Source: Deltaproteobacteria bacterium UBA5799 (lineage in GTDB: Bacteria > Desulfobacterota > GWC2-55-46). Taken from it: DNA of 5,325 nt. Position 1 is the first letter of the stretch, and each line of letters opens with the position of its first letter. A program made the position numbers and the translations under genes. The stretch is taken from contig DIDN01000115.1 of the NCBI GenBank assembly GCA_002418185.1, positions 318 through 5,642 on the forward strand, read 5' to 3'. The notes beneath the pieces are model-generated. The model worked only from the letters and a program-made list of their open reading frames with translations, did no database searches and had not been told where the DNA came from. Shown piece by piece: positions 1-5,325 of the stretch.

Positions 1-1
1 G

Positions 2-19
2 GCGACACAGGCGACACAG
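2..19 (+). repeat. Tandem 9-bp repeat (two copies plus a partial third)
   Basis: GCGACACAG occurs twice in direct succession and is followed by GCGA, the start of a third copy. The unit is three codons long, so it keeps the reading frame and encodes ATQ-ATQ. More copies may lie to the left of the window. Confidence 0.8.
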
Positions 20-340
20 GCGAAGGAACGCACTCCAGTCGAGCCCAGGCCGCTGAAGGCAGCCGAGACCGGAAGTCCGCAGGCGCAGGGCAAGAGGCAG
101 AGGCCGCCCAGGAAAAAGGGGCAGGGGGGCAGGCCCGGAGACCGGGAAGGCGCGAAGCGGCCATCGAGGGGCAGGCAGTACGATACCAGGCAGGTCGAGG
201 CGGCCGCAATGGCGCTTGCGGGGAAGGCTAAAGAGGCCAGGGCCTTCGAGCCATCAAAGGCCCAGCCGGTGCAAAAGGAAGAAAAGGAAGAAAAGAAAGG
301 GCTGCTAAAAAGGTTCCTCAGGTTCCTCAAGAAGTCCTGA
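2..340 (+). CDS. C-terminal fragment of a protein with a basic low-complexity tail (5' end outside window)
   Basis: The reading frame is open from base 2 to a TGA at 338-340, giving 112 visible residues; the start lies to the left of the window. The visible part has no recognisable folded domain. It opens with a tandem ATQ repeat, continues into a stretch rich in Arg, Lys, Gly, Pro and Gln (residues about 30-65), then a short Ala-rich helix-like piece (about 70-90), a charged KEEKEEKK run, and a very basic, possibly amphipathic end (LLKRFLRFLKKS). Tails like this are typical of RNA-binding proteins such as DEAD-box helicases or RNase E/G-type enzymes, but that is only an inference from composition. 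The stop codon lies 32 nt before a strong terminator hairpin, which supports this frame as the real gene end. The other two forward frames look less like protein, and frame 1 is closed by a TAA near position 228. Function not assigned. Confidence 0.7.
   Translation, partial: ATQATQAKERTPVEPRPLKAAETGSPQAQGKRQRPPRKKGQGGRPGDREGAKRPSRGRQYDTRQVEAAAMALAGKAKEARAFEPSKAQPVQKEEKEEKKGLLKRFLRFLKKS
311..328 (+). repeat. Tandem 9-bp repeat near the gene end
   Basis: AGGTTCCTC is present twice back to back, encoding RFL-RFL within the last residues of the basic tail. Like the repeat at the left edge, the unit is three codons long. The lysine/glutamate run just upstream (about 275-298) is built in a similar way from AAGGAAGAA-like units. 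Confidence 0.75.
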
Positions 341-372
341 GGCGTTAATATCGACGGAATATGACAAATATG

Positions 373-406
373 AAAGGGGGCTTCAAGGAAGCCCCCTTTT
401 TCTTTT
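373..406. terminator. Rho-independent terminator, probably bidirectional
   Basis: A perfect 9-bp GC-rich stem GGGGGCTTC (376-384) pairs with GAAGCCCCC (388-396) around an AAG loop. Three further A-T pairs (373-375 with 397-399) extend it to 12 bp. On the + strand it is followed by TTTTTCTTTT, a classic U-tract. On the - strand the exit is TTTCATATTTGTC, weaker but T-rich. The + gene stops 32 nt before the stem and the - gene stops 31 nt before it, so one hairpin appears to serve both convergent genes. Termination is strong for + and likely but weaker for -. Confidence 0.9.
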
Positions 407-430
407 GCAAGCCAGGCTCGACAGTTTCGG

Positions 431-1078
431 TCAGTTCGGGTACAGGCCCTCGAAGTAATGCGGGAGCTGCTCCTCGAACGAGACGAGCACCTCGAAGGCG
501 ATATGGCGGGCGCTCGCGAACTCCATCCCCAAAAGGGGCTCTTTCTTGAGCCCTGCTTTTTCGTTCACCCAGCCGATCGGGTTCTCCTTGATGAGCTTGT
601 TGAAGTCCTCGTTAAGGACCGGCCTCGCGCCCTGGGCATCGGTATTGGATACGGCATTGATAACGTCCTTCCTGGTGAGGCGGATACCTTTTCCGTCGTC
701 AACGATGACGGGCTTGCTCCACCAGTCGCCGAACTTTGCCTTTTTCATGGTCACGCCCGGGTTTCTGCCGAGCCGCGGGGCGTACTTGTTCCTGTCCTTG
801 TTCGAGGGCGCGTAGAGCGCAAGCCCGCTCATGGGGAGCGCCAGCTTCTCGTCGTAGTCCGGGCAGTTGTCGTAGAAGTAGAGGTCGAGGCCTAGCCTGT
901 CCAAAAGAGAGCCCCCTCCGTCCTGGTCGTAAAGTATCGCCTTCATGGCGACCGCAAGCCTCTGGGCCTCGCCCTCGAACCCCATGTCATACGCCTGGCC
1001 GGATTTCAACATGAACTGCAGAAGCGATTTGAGATAAGACTCGAGTTCCTGACGTGTCTTTGTCTTGTTGTTTTCCAT
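431..1078 (-). CDS. Conserved protein of unknown function, 215 aa
   Basis: This is an intact frame with no signal peptide and no membrane segment, so the product is probably cytoplasmic. From memory of similar uncharacterised proteins, two conserved blocks can be seen. An N-terminal helical block (residues about 9-64) has the pattern AYDMGFEGEAQRLAVAMK followed by SLLDRLGL. A C-terminal block (about 132-200) contains RLTRKDVINAVSNTD, NPIGWV and SARHIAFEVL. In relatives I recall, the middle of the second block reads close to NKDGGAHVD; here it is NTDAQGARPV, so the usual His is not in place. The linker (about 95-130) is basic and contains a WW pair. The ATG at 1078 is chosen because the two blocks begin just after it; a GTG at 1135 would add 19 residues that look like read-through of the promoter. 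There is no Shine-Dalgarno sequence before the ATG. The gene is divergent from dut and convergent with the gene to its left. No function is assigned. Confidence 0.85.
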   Translation of the reverse strand: MENNKTKTRQELESYLKSLLQFMLKSGQAYDMGFEGEAQRLAVAMKAILYDQDGGGSLLDRLGLDLYFYDNCPDYDEKLALPMSGLALYAPSNKDRNKYAPRLGRNPGVTMKKAKFGDWWSKPVIVDDGKGIRLTRKDVINAVSNTDAQGARPVLNEDFNKLIKENPIGWVNEKAGLKKEPLLGMEFASARHIAFEVLVSFEEQLPHYFEGLYPN

Positions 1079-1091
1079 GGTATGGTATTCT

Positions 1092-1097
1092 ATTATA
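1092..1097 (-). promoter_or_regulatory. -10 promoter element for the 215-aa unknown gene
   Basis: On the minus strand the sequence reads a perfect TATAAT, ending 13 nt before the ATG at 1078. A start site 7 nt downstream would fall near 1085, leaving a leader of about 6-8 nt. No good -35 match exists at 16-18 nt spacing (the best are AGTATT or GTATTT around 1114-1120), so the promoter is inferred mainly from the -10 match and its position in an AT-rich island. Confidence 0.55.
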
Positions 1098-1140
1098 AGC
1101 GCACGGCGATTACAAATACTTTTGCGCTCCGGCACGCGGT

Positions 1141-1146
1141 TATGAT
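1141..1146 (+). promoter_or_regulatory. Candidate -10 element for dut
   Basis: TATGAT matches the TATAAT consensus at five of six positions and would place transcription start near 1153, about 23 nt before the dut ATG, which leaves room for the ribosome binding site. No convincing -35 hexamer is visible at 15-19 nt upstream. It overlaps the 8-bp palindrome TGATATCA (1143-1150). Tentative. Confidence 0.35.
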
Positions 1147-1165
1147 ATCAATTTAGCCCTCGATT

Positions 1166-1170
1166 GGAGG
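1166..1170 (+). promoter_or_regulatory. Ribosome binding site deciding the dut start
   Basis: GGAGG lies 5 nt before the ATG at 1176. It selects that ATG over the in-frame TTG at 1164, which overlaps the Shine-Dalgarno itself and would add only four residues. Confidence 0.85.
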
Positions 1171-1175
1171 AAAAG

Positions 1176-1622
1176 ATGGACGACTCGCCCATCAGGGTAA
1201 TGATAAGGCTCCTTTCCACGACTGCCAGGGCACCCGCGAAGTCGCACGACGGCGACGCGGGCTGGGACCTCTTCGCTTCCGAGGAGGCTACGGTCCCCCC
1301 GGGCGGCACAATGGTCGTAAAGACCGGCATCGCGATGCAGATACCTCACGGCTGGTACGGCCAGATAAAATCGAGGAGCGGCCTCGGCGCAAAAGGCCTC
1401 ATCGTCACGGCCGGCGTCGTAGACAGCTCCTACAGGGGCGAGATCGGCATAGTGGCGATAAACGGCAACGCCGCCCCCAACGGCCCTGCCTTCACCTTCA
1501 GGCCCGGAGACAAGGTGGCACAGATGGTCTTCCTCCCGGTCCCCCGGGTCACGATCGAACTCGCCGAAGACCTCCCGGCCTCGACACGGGGCGAAAACGG
1601 GTTCGGAAGCACAGGCCGATAG
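1176..1622 (+). CDS. dut: dUTP diphosphatase (dUTPase), trimeric type
   Basis: The enzyme hydrolyses dUTP to dUMP and diphosphate, keeping uracil out of DNA and supplying the thymidylate synthase substrate; it is cytosolic. The 148-residue length is normal for the trimeric family. All five motifs are present in order: motif 1 DAGWDLFA (27-34), motif 2 SRSGLGAKG (66-74), motif 3 GVVDSSYRGE (80-89) with catalytic Asp83 and the uracil-stacking Tyr86, motif 4 RPGDKVAQ (109-116), and the flexible C-terminal motif 5 RGENGFGSTG (138-147) that closes over the phosphates. Motif 1 has Trp where Tyr or Leu is common, which I regard as an ordinary variant. The start is fixed by GGAGG 5 nt upstream. The gene stands alone on this strand, divergent from the unknown gene and convergent with the exporter operon, so it is probably transcribed on its own from the 97-bp divergent region. 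Confidence 0.98.
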   Translation: MDDSPIRVMIRLLSTTARAPAKSHDGDAGWDLFASEEATVPPGGTMVVKTGIAMQIPHGWYGQIKSRSGLGAKGLIVTAGVVDSSYRGEIGIVAINGNAAPNGPAFTFRPGDKVAQMVFLPVPRVTIELAEDLPASTRGENGFGSTGR

Positions 1623-1638
1623 GCCGCCGGAGCTTTTT

Positions 1639-1667
1639 GGGAGAAACTTTTTACAAAAGGTTCTCTC
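1639..1667. other. Imperfect inverted repeat between convergent genes (possible terminator or dispersed repeat)
   Basis: GGGAGAAACTTTT (1639-1651) pairs with AAAAGGTTCTCTC (1655-1667) around a TAC loop. This gives 13 positions, one A/G mismatch and one G-T pair when read on the + strand. It sits in the 60-bp gap between the dut stop and the stop of the last exporter gene, where a shared terminator is expected. However, neither exit side carries a T-run: the only TTTTT outside the stem (1634-1638) precedes it on the + strand and becomes an A-run after it on the - strand. It may be a degenerate terminator, an mRNA 3'-end stabiliser or a copy of a dispersed palindrome. Confidence 0.6.
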
Positions 1668-1682
1668 AGGAGTCCTGCCGCC

Positions 1683-2849
1683 CTATCCGGTCCGGAGTGC
1701 GTCCACGATCTTCATCCTTGAGGCTTTGAGCGCGGGCAGTAGCCCGCCTGCGAGTCCCATGAGGAGCGCGACCGTCAAGGAGAGTACGGCCGTCCTCAGG
1801 GTGAGGGTGAACGAGAACGCGAGTTCCGAGAAGGTCTGGAAGTTGAGGGTGGAGAACGAGAGGAAGCGGAGGAACGAGGCCGCGGCGAGCCCTATCGCGC
1901 CACCGGCGAGGCCTATGAAGAGGGACTCGGCGAGAAAGGCCGCGAGTATGCTGGCCCTGCCGAAGCCGAGCGCGCGCAGCGTGCCTATCTCGTTGACCCT
2001 GCCGGCGACAGCCGAGTACATGGTGATCATGGCCCCGATTACGGCGCCGATTGAGAATATGGCGGTAAGGGTCGCGCCGAGCACGCGGAGGAAGAGGGAG
2101 AGGGCCCTGGACTGTTCCGAGTAGAAATCCGTCTCCCGCCAGGCTTCGAGGTTTAGCCTCGGGTCGTCATCCACCGCGCTCCTTATGGAATCCAGCATGC
2201 CGGGGTCCTCCATCCTGAATACAACTGAAGAGTATACGGGCCTCCTGAACGCCTGCATGAGGGGATCGGCGTCTCCCCATATTTCGGAGGAGAACCCGGT
2301 GGCGCCTGCGTCGAACACGCCGACGACAGTCCATTCCCTCATTGCGAATGAGAGTTTTTCCCCCATGCCGGCCCCCTCGAACCTGTCCGCCACGGCCATC
2401 CCGGATATTATCTCGTAAGTCCCGGGCCTCGGCATCCGGCCCTCGACGAGCCTGGCCTGCGGCCTTAGTTCGATGGACGCCGGCGATATACCCCTTATGA
2501 CCGCGTTCGAGGGGTTTTCGGTCCCGCGCTTTCGAAGCGATATGAGGACTACTATCTCTTTTGCGGCGAGCATCCTGCCTCCGCGTCCGGCAGCGACGCC
2601 CGGGTAAGACTCTATTATTGCGGCCTGGTCCCTGGTTATGGCGCTCTGCACCTCGGAGGGCGCGCCCTTCCTTACGACTATGACGTTGTCCCTTGAGCCG
2701 GTTTCCACGAGGGTGGTCTCAAGCCCTTCCGCGAGCATCGCTATCGAGGCGAAGACGAAGACGACGAGGGCCATGCCGACGGCCGTGAGCGCCGTTGTGA
2801 GCTTCCTTGCGAATAGCGACCTCAGGCTGTATGAGAGCGGGACGGGCAT
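1683..2849 (-). CDS. ABC transporter permease, FtsX/MacB type (second permease of the operon)
   Basis: This is an inner-membrane subunit of a MacB/LolCE-like ABC exporter, 388 residues. The order fits the family: a short cytoplasmic N-terminus, TM1 (about 18-40), a large periplasmic MacB-type domain (about 45-250), then the FtsX domain with three helices (about 254-282, 299-327, 353-375). The loop after TM2 carries RVNEIGTLRALGFGRASI (284-301), the usual coupling segment that contacts the ATPase. The C-terminus ends in the family-typical ALKASRMKIVDALR. There is no ATPase domain, unlike MacB itself. The ATG lies 4 nt after the TGA of the preceding permease gene, with only a weak AAAGG-like site about 10 nt upstream, so translation is probably coupled. 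An overlapping out-of-frame ATGA at the upstream stop leads quickly to a stop and is not the start. This is the last gene of the operon. The substrate is unknown. Confidence 0.93.
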   Translation of the reverse strand: MPVPLSYSLRSLFARKLTTALTAVGMALVVFVFASIAMLAEGLETTLVETGSRDNVIVVRKGAPSEVQSAITRDQAAIIESYPGVAAGRGGRMLAAKEIVVLISLRKRGTENPSNAVIRGISPASIELRPQARLVEGRMPRPGTYEIISGMAVADRFEGAGMGEKLSFAMREWTVVGVFDAGATGFSSEIWGDADPLMQAFRRPVYSSVVFRMEDPGMLDSIRSAVDDDPRLNLEAWRETDFYSEQSRALSLFLRVLGATLTAIFSIGAVIGAMITMYSAVAGRVNEIGTLRALGFGRASILAAFLAESLFIGLAGGAIGLAAASFLRFLSFSTLNFQTFSELAFSFTLTLRTAVLSLTVALLMGLAGGLLPALKASRMKIVDALRTG

Positions 2850-2853
2850 GCGC

Positions 2854-4014
2854 TCATGCCGCCTTTCTCAGCGCCGCTGTTATGGGGACCGTCGACGCCC
2901 TGTACGAGGGTATCGCGGCAGCAGAGAATGCGACTATCAACGCGGCTAAGGCGTCCAGCCAGAAGGTGGTCGGCTTTATCAGGAACACGGGGAAGTATTG
3001 CCCGAGCTCTGCCCTGAAAAGAGAGGCCGCCGGGAAGGTGAGGGCGGCCCCCAGGGCCGCGCCGAGGGCGGTTATTGCGAGCGATTCGCCGAAGACGAGG
3101 AGCGTTATGTGCCTGCTTCCGAAGCCCAGCGCCTTCATTACCGCGAACTCGCCCATGCGCTCCCGTACGGACATGCCCATGGTGTTGGCCACCACCGCCA
3201 TGATTATCACGATGACCACCACCGAGACGAGCTGTATTGCGGTCATCAAGGCCTCGGTCATGCTTACGAAGCTCATCTGGAAGGAGCGCTCCGTTTCGGT
3301 CAGGGTCTCGGCAAGGGAGTTCTCGAAAAGAGCGTCTACGCGTTCCGAGACGGCGGCGGCCACCTCCGGGCTTTCGACCTCCGCGAGGTAGAAGCCGACC
3401 CGGCCCGCCCGAAGCTGCTCCCGCGTCTCAAGCGTCTCGTCCAGGTATTCCCAGTGGAAGAAGAAAAGGCCCTCGTCCACCGTGTCGTCCCGGCCCCTGT
3501 AAATGCCCTTGAGCGTAAATTCCCAGTCGCCGGGGAAGACCGTGCCCTGCAAGGTGATGGTGTCCCCTGGCTCCCAGCCGAACCTCCCGGCGAGCTTTTG
3601 CCCGGCTATTGCGCCTTTCCTGTCCTTGAGGAACTCGGACTCCTCTTCAGGGGAGAGGACGAACTCGGTTGCGATATCGAGATAGCTTTCAGCCTGGACC
3701 GCGAAGTTGGCGAAGAACTTCCGCTCGTCCCCGTACACGCCTCCGAACCAGTTCCCGTATGAGAGCTTCTCCACGCCCTCGACCTGCCGTATCTTCTCGT
3801 AATAGGAGAGCGGGAGCGAAAATGAAAGGGAGATGGCGTTCCGGGTTATCAGCCTGTTTGCCGCCGAGGCCTCGACCCCGGCGTACCACGCGTCCACGAC
3901 CGTCCTTAGGAGCCCGAAGGAGAGTATGGCCACGGCCATGCCGAGGACCGTGAGCACGGTTCGGAGCCTGTGCCGGAAGGCGTTCCTTATGAGCACCTTA
4001 AGCAGTATCGGCAT
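2854..4014 (-). CDS. ABC transporter permease, FtsX/MacB type (first permease of the operon)
   Basis: This is a 386-residue inner-membrane subunit with the same plan as its downstream neighbour: TM1 (about 18-40), a periplasmic domain (about 45-250), and an FtsX domain with helices near 257-279, 303-327 and 350-370. The coupling loop reads RERMGEFAVMKALGFGSRHI (284-303), and the end is YRASTVPITAALRKAA. The two permeases are clearly homologous in topology and in the ALGFG loop but very different elsewhere, so they most likely form a heterodimer as LolC and LolE do. The ATG overlaps the end of the ATPase gene by 17 nt, with GGGG 7 nt upstream as a weak ribosome site, which points to coupled translation. 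The periplasmic part is rich in aromatic and acidic residues (for example EGLFFFHWEYLDE at 181-193). The substrate is unknown. Confidence 0.93.
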   Translation of the reverse strand: MPILLKVLIRNAFRHRLRTVLTVLGMAVAILSFGLLRTVVDAWYAGVEASAANRLITRNAISLSFSLPLSYYEKIRQVEGVEKLSYGNWFGGVYGDERKFFANFAVQAESYLDIATEFVLSPEEESEFLKDRKGAIAGQKLAGRFGWEPGDTITLQGTVFPGDWEFTLKGIYRGRDDTVDEGLFFFHWEYLDETLETREQLRAGRVGFYLAEVESPEVAAAVSERVDALFENSLAETLTETERSFQMSFVSMTEALMTAIQLVSVVVIVIIMAVVANTMGMSVRERMGEFAVMKALGFGSRHITLLVFGESLAITALGAALGAALTFPAASLFRAELGQYFPVFLIKPTTFWLDALAALIVAFSAAAIPSYRASTVPITAALRKAA

Positions 4015-4684
4015 TGAGGAACCCCTTTTCGAGGCGCCTTATCGTGCGGGCCTTGTTGGCGGCCCTCGGGTCGTGCGTGACGAGTACGATGGTCTTCCCG
4101 AACTCCGCGTTGACCCTCTCCATGAGCTGGAGCACCTCTTCCGCGGATTCCATGTCGAGGTCCCCGGTCGGCTCGTCCGCGACGAGTATGGTCGGGTCCG
4201 TGACCAGGGCCCTCGATATTGCGACCCTCTGCTGCTCCCCGCCCGAGAGCTCGCCGGGGTAGTGGTCCAGGCGCTCCGAAAGCCCCACGAGCCCGAGGAG
4301 CAGCGCGGCCCTGTCGCGCCGCTCTCTTCTGGGCATGTCCTTCAGAAGGAGCGGCAGCTCTACGTTTTCAAGCGCCGTAAGCACCGGCATAAGGTTATAG
4401 AACTGGAAGATGAAGCCGACGTGGTCCGAGCGCCAGGAAGCGAGCTCCGCCTCGGTCAGCGAGGTCGTCTCCATGCCCCCGATTTCGATGGTGCCGCTGT
4501 CGGGCCGGTCTATCCCGGCCATGAGGTTGAGGAGCGTGCTCTTGCCCGAGCCCGACGGGCCCATGAGGGCCATGAACTCCCCGGACACTATCTCCAGGTT
4601 GATATCGCGGAGCACCGGCAGGACGCGGCTCCCCCGCCTGTAAGACTTGTTAAGGCCCGTTATCCTGACAAGCGGGCTATCCAT
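3998..4684 (-). CDS. ABC transporter ATP-binding protein, MacB/LolD type
   Basis: This is the 228-residue cytoplasmic ATPase that drives the two permeases encoded downstream. All nucleotide-binding motifs are intact: Walker A GPSGSGKST (42-50), Q-loop Gln94 in FIFQFYNLMP, signature LSGGEQQ (146-152), Walker B ILVADEP with Asp170 and Glu171, D-loop GDLD (174-177), and switch His204 in VTHD. The FQFYNLMPVLTALENVELPL segment after the Q-loop is characteristic of the LolD/MacB/FtsE subfamily, which works by mechanotransmission across the membrane. The ATG shares one base with the TAA of the adaptor gene (TAATG). The GAGGAG that ends the adaptor frame serves as a closely spaced ribosome site, so the adaptor and ATPase are translationally coupled. 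The length and motifs show a complete, functional gene. Confidence 0.97.
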   Translation of the reverse strand: MDSPLVRITGLNKSYRRGSRVLPVLRDINLEIVSGEFMALMGPSGSGKSTLLNLMAGIDRPDSGTIEIGGMETTSLTEAELASWRSDHVGFIFQFYNLMPVLTALENVELPLLLKDMPRRERRDRAALLLGLVGLSERLDHYPGELSGGEQQRVAISRALVTDPTILVADEPTGDLDMESAEEVLQLMERVNAEFGKTIVLVTHDPRAANKARTIRRLEKGFLNADTA

Positions 4685-5325
4685 TACTCCTCTATGACCT
4701 CTATTTTCGAGCCGTCCTGCAGCCCACCGGGAGGCGAGAGGACGACTTTCGTCCCGGGCGCCAATCCCGATACCTCCACGGCCTCGCCTATTCTCCTGCC
4801 TGTCCTTACCTCCTTTTTCCTCGCCCTGTCGCCCTCTATCAAGAAGACGTAATCGAGGCCGTTCTCGGATACGACCGACTGGCCCGGCACCGTGGGGCGT
4901 GGGGCTTGCTCTCCGGGGCCGGGGGCCCTTGAAAGGAACGCGACCTTCGCGCTCATCTCCGGGAGTACCCTTTCCGTTTCGTCGAGGAACCTGACCTTGA
5001 CCATGACCGAGGCCTTGGTCCTGTCGGCTGTCGGCACGACCATGTGTACGGTACCGCTGAACCTTTCATCGGGAAATGAATCGAGCTCAATCTCGCACGG
5101 CATGCCCGCGTATATCTTCCCGATATTCGCCTCGGATACGTCGGCCTCCACATAGAGCGTGCCCAGGTCCGCGATGGTCACGACCGCGGCCTTTGCGTCA
5201 GCCGCAGCTCCTATCGGGGTGACGATGTCGCCTATGTCGGCGTTCTTGGTGAGCACGACCCCGCTGAAAGGGGCCCTTATTTCGGTGAAGCCGAGCGAGG
5301 CCCTGGCCCCGCGCTCGGCGGCTTC
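4684..5325 (-). CDS. Periplasmic adaptor (membrane fusion protein, HlyD/MacA/RND-adaptor family), N-terminus outside window
   Basis: This subunit would bridge the inner-membrane ABC complex and an outer-membrane channel. The frame stays open to the right edge, so 213 C-terminal residues are visible and the signal peptide, N-terminal half-lipoyl domain and most of the coiled-coil hairpin are missing. Counting from the edge: the end of the hairpin (1-11), the returning lipoyl half with FTEIRAPFSGVV (13-24), the beta-barrel domain (about 50-132, with the TIADLGTLYVEADVSEANIG start typical of adaptors), a short Pro-rich linker (133-147), and the membrane-proximal domain (about 148-213, with GLAPGTKVVL). 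An internal GTG at 5256 lies inside the lipoyl fold and cannot be the true start. It is the first gene of the operon part seen here; the promoter and any TolC-like partner would lie further right. Its position before an ABC ATPase favours a MacA-like over an RND role. Confidence 0.93.
   Translation of the reverse strand, partial: EAAERGARASLGFTEIRAPFSGVVLTKNADIGDIVTPIGAAADAKAAVVTIADLGTLYVEADVSEANIGKIYAGMPCEIELDSFPDERFSGTVHMVVPTADRTKASVMVKVRFLDETERVLPEMSAKVAFLSRAPGPGEQAPRPTVPGQSVVSENGLDYVFLIEGDRARKKEVRTGRRIGEAVEVSGLAPGTKVVLSPPGGLQDGSKIEVIEE

Noticed and set aside
2..340. Naming the left-edge gene as a DEAD-box RNA helicase
   Set aside because: Only the disordered basic tail is visible; such tails occur on many RNA-associated proteins, and no helicase motif lies in the window.
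361..549. Small open frame beginning at ATG 361 on the + strand
   Set aside because: It runs straight through the terminator hairpin and T-tract and then overlaps the unknown gene antisense; no ribosome binding site.
458..895. Open frames on the + strand opposite the 215-aa unknown gene
   Set aside because: The minus-strand product has family-like conserved blocks, while the + frames are Val/Leu/Arg-rich without motifs and begin just beyond a strong terminator.
1079..1135. Upstream GTG start at 1135 for the unknown gene
   Set aside because: The added 19 residues would be encoded by the promoter region including the TATAAT, no Shine-Dalgarno precedes the GTG, and the extra peptide looks like random translation.
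1143..1150. Palindrome TGATATCA upstream of dut as a possible operator
   Set aside because: It is only 8 bp, the flanks do not extend the symmetry, and no second copy was seen in the divergent region, so chance is sufficient.
1140..1349. Minus-strand frames opposite the first half of dut
   Set aside because: They are antisense to a fully motif-supported dUTPase and have no start signals or domains.
2998..3762. Long open frame on the + strand, antisense to the first permease
   Set aside because: It is exactly opposite a well-supported FtsX permease. The product has biased, His/Arg/Glu-rich composition with no recognisable domain, typical of shadow frames in GC-rich DNA.
3833..4852. 339-codon open frame on the + strand, antisense to the ATPase, adaptor end and permease start
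   Set aside because: It spans three real genes on the other strand, including all the ABC motifs, has low-complexity composition, and shows no ribosome site or domain.

Overview
This is an ordinary-looking chromosomal stretch from a GC-rich Gram-negative-type bacterium. GC-rich genes are combined with frequent AGG (Arg) and ATA (Ile) codons, and there is a tripartite-type exporter with a periplasmic adaptor. That fits Desulfobacterota-, Nitrospirota- or related delta-like lineages, but the sequence contains no phylogenetic marker strong enough to name a taxon.

Layout, left to right: (1) positions 2-340 (+) hold the 3' end of a gene whose product ends in a long basic, low-complexity tail. (2) A strong hairpin at 373-399, flanked by T-rich sequence, lies about midway between two convergent stop codons and probably terminates transcription from both sides. 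(3) Positions 431-1078 (-) encode a 215-residue conserved protein of unknown function. (4) A 97-bp divergent promoter region separates it from dut. (5) Positions 1176-1622 (+) encode a complete trimeric-type dUTPase with all five motifs. (6) A 60-bp convergent gap carries an imperfect hairpin. (7) Positions 1683-5325 (-) form a tightly packed operon read right to left: a periplasmic adaptor (partial, running off the window), an ABC ATPase of the MacB/LolD type, and two different FtsX/MacB-type permeases.

The last four genes act together. The ATPase would power a heteromeric pair of four-helix permeases, and the adaptor would link them across the periplasm to an outer-membrane channel not seen here. 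The substrate cannot be read from the sequence. dut is a housekeeping gene that removes dUTP and supplies dUMP. The unknown gene shares its promoter region but has no evident functional link to it.

I did not find a convincing new biological system. The points most worth a second look are the unknown gene's near-leaderless start, its divergent version of a motif I recall from a conserved uncharacterised family, the repeat-built basic tail at the left edge, and the two-permease form of the MacAB-like exporter.
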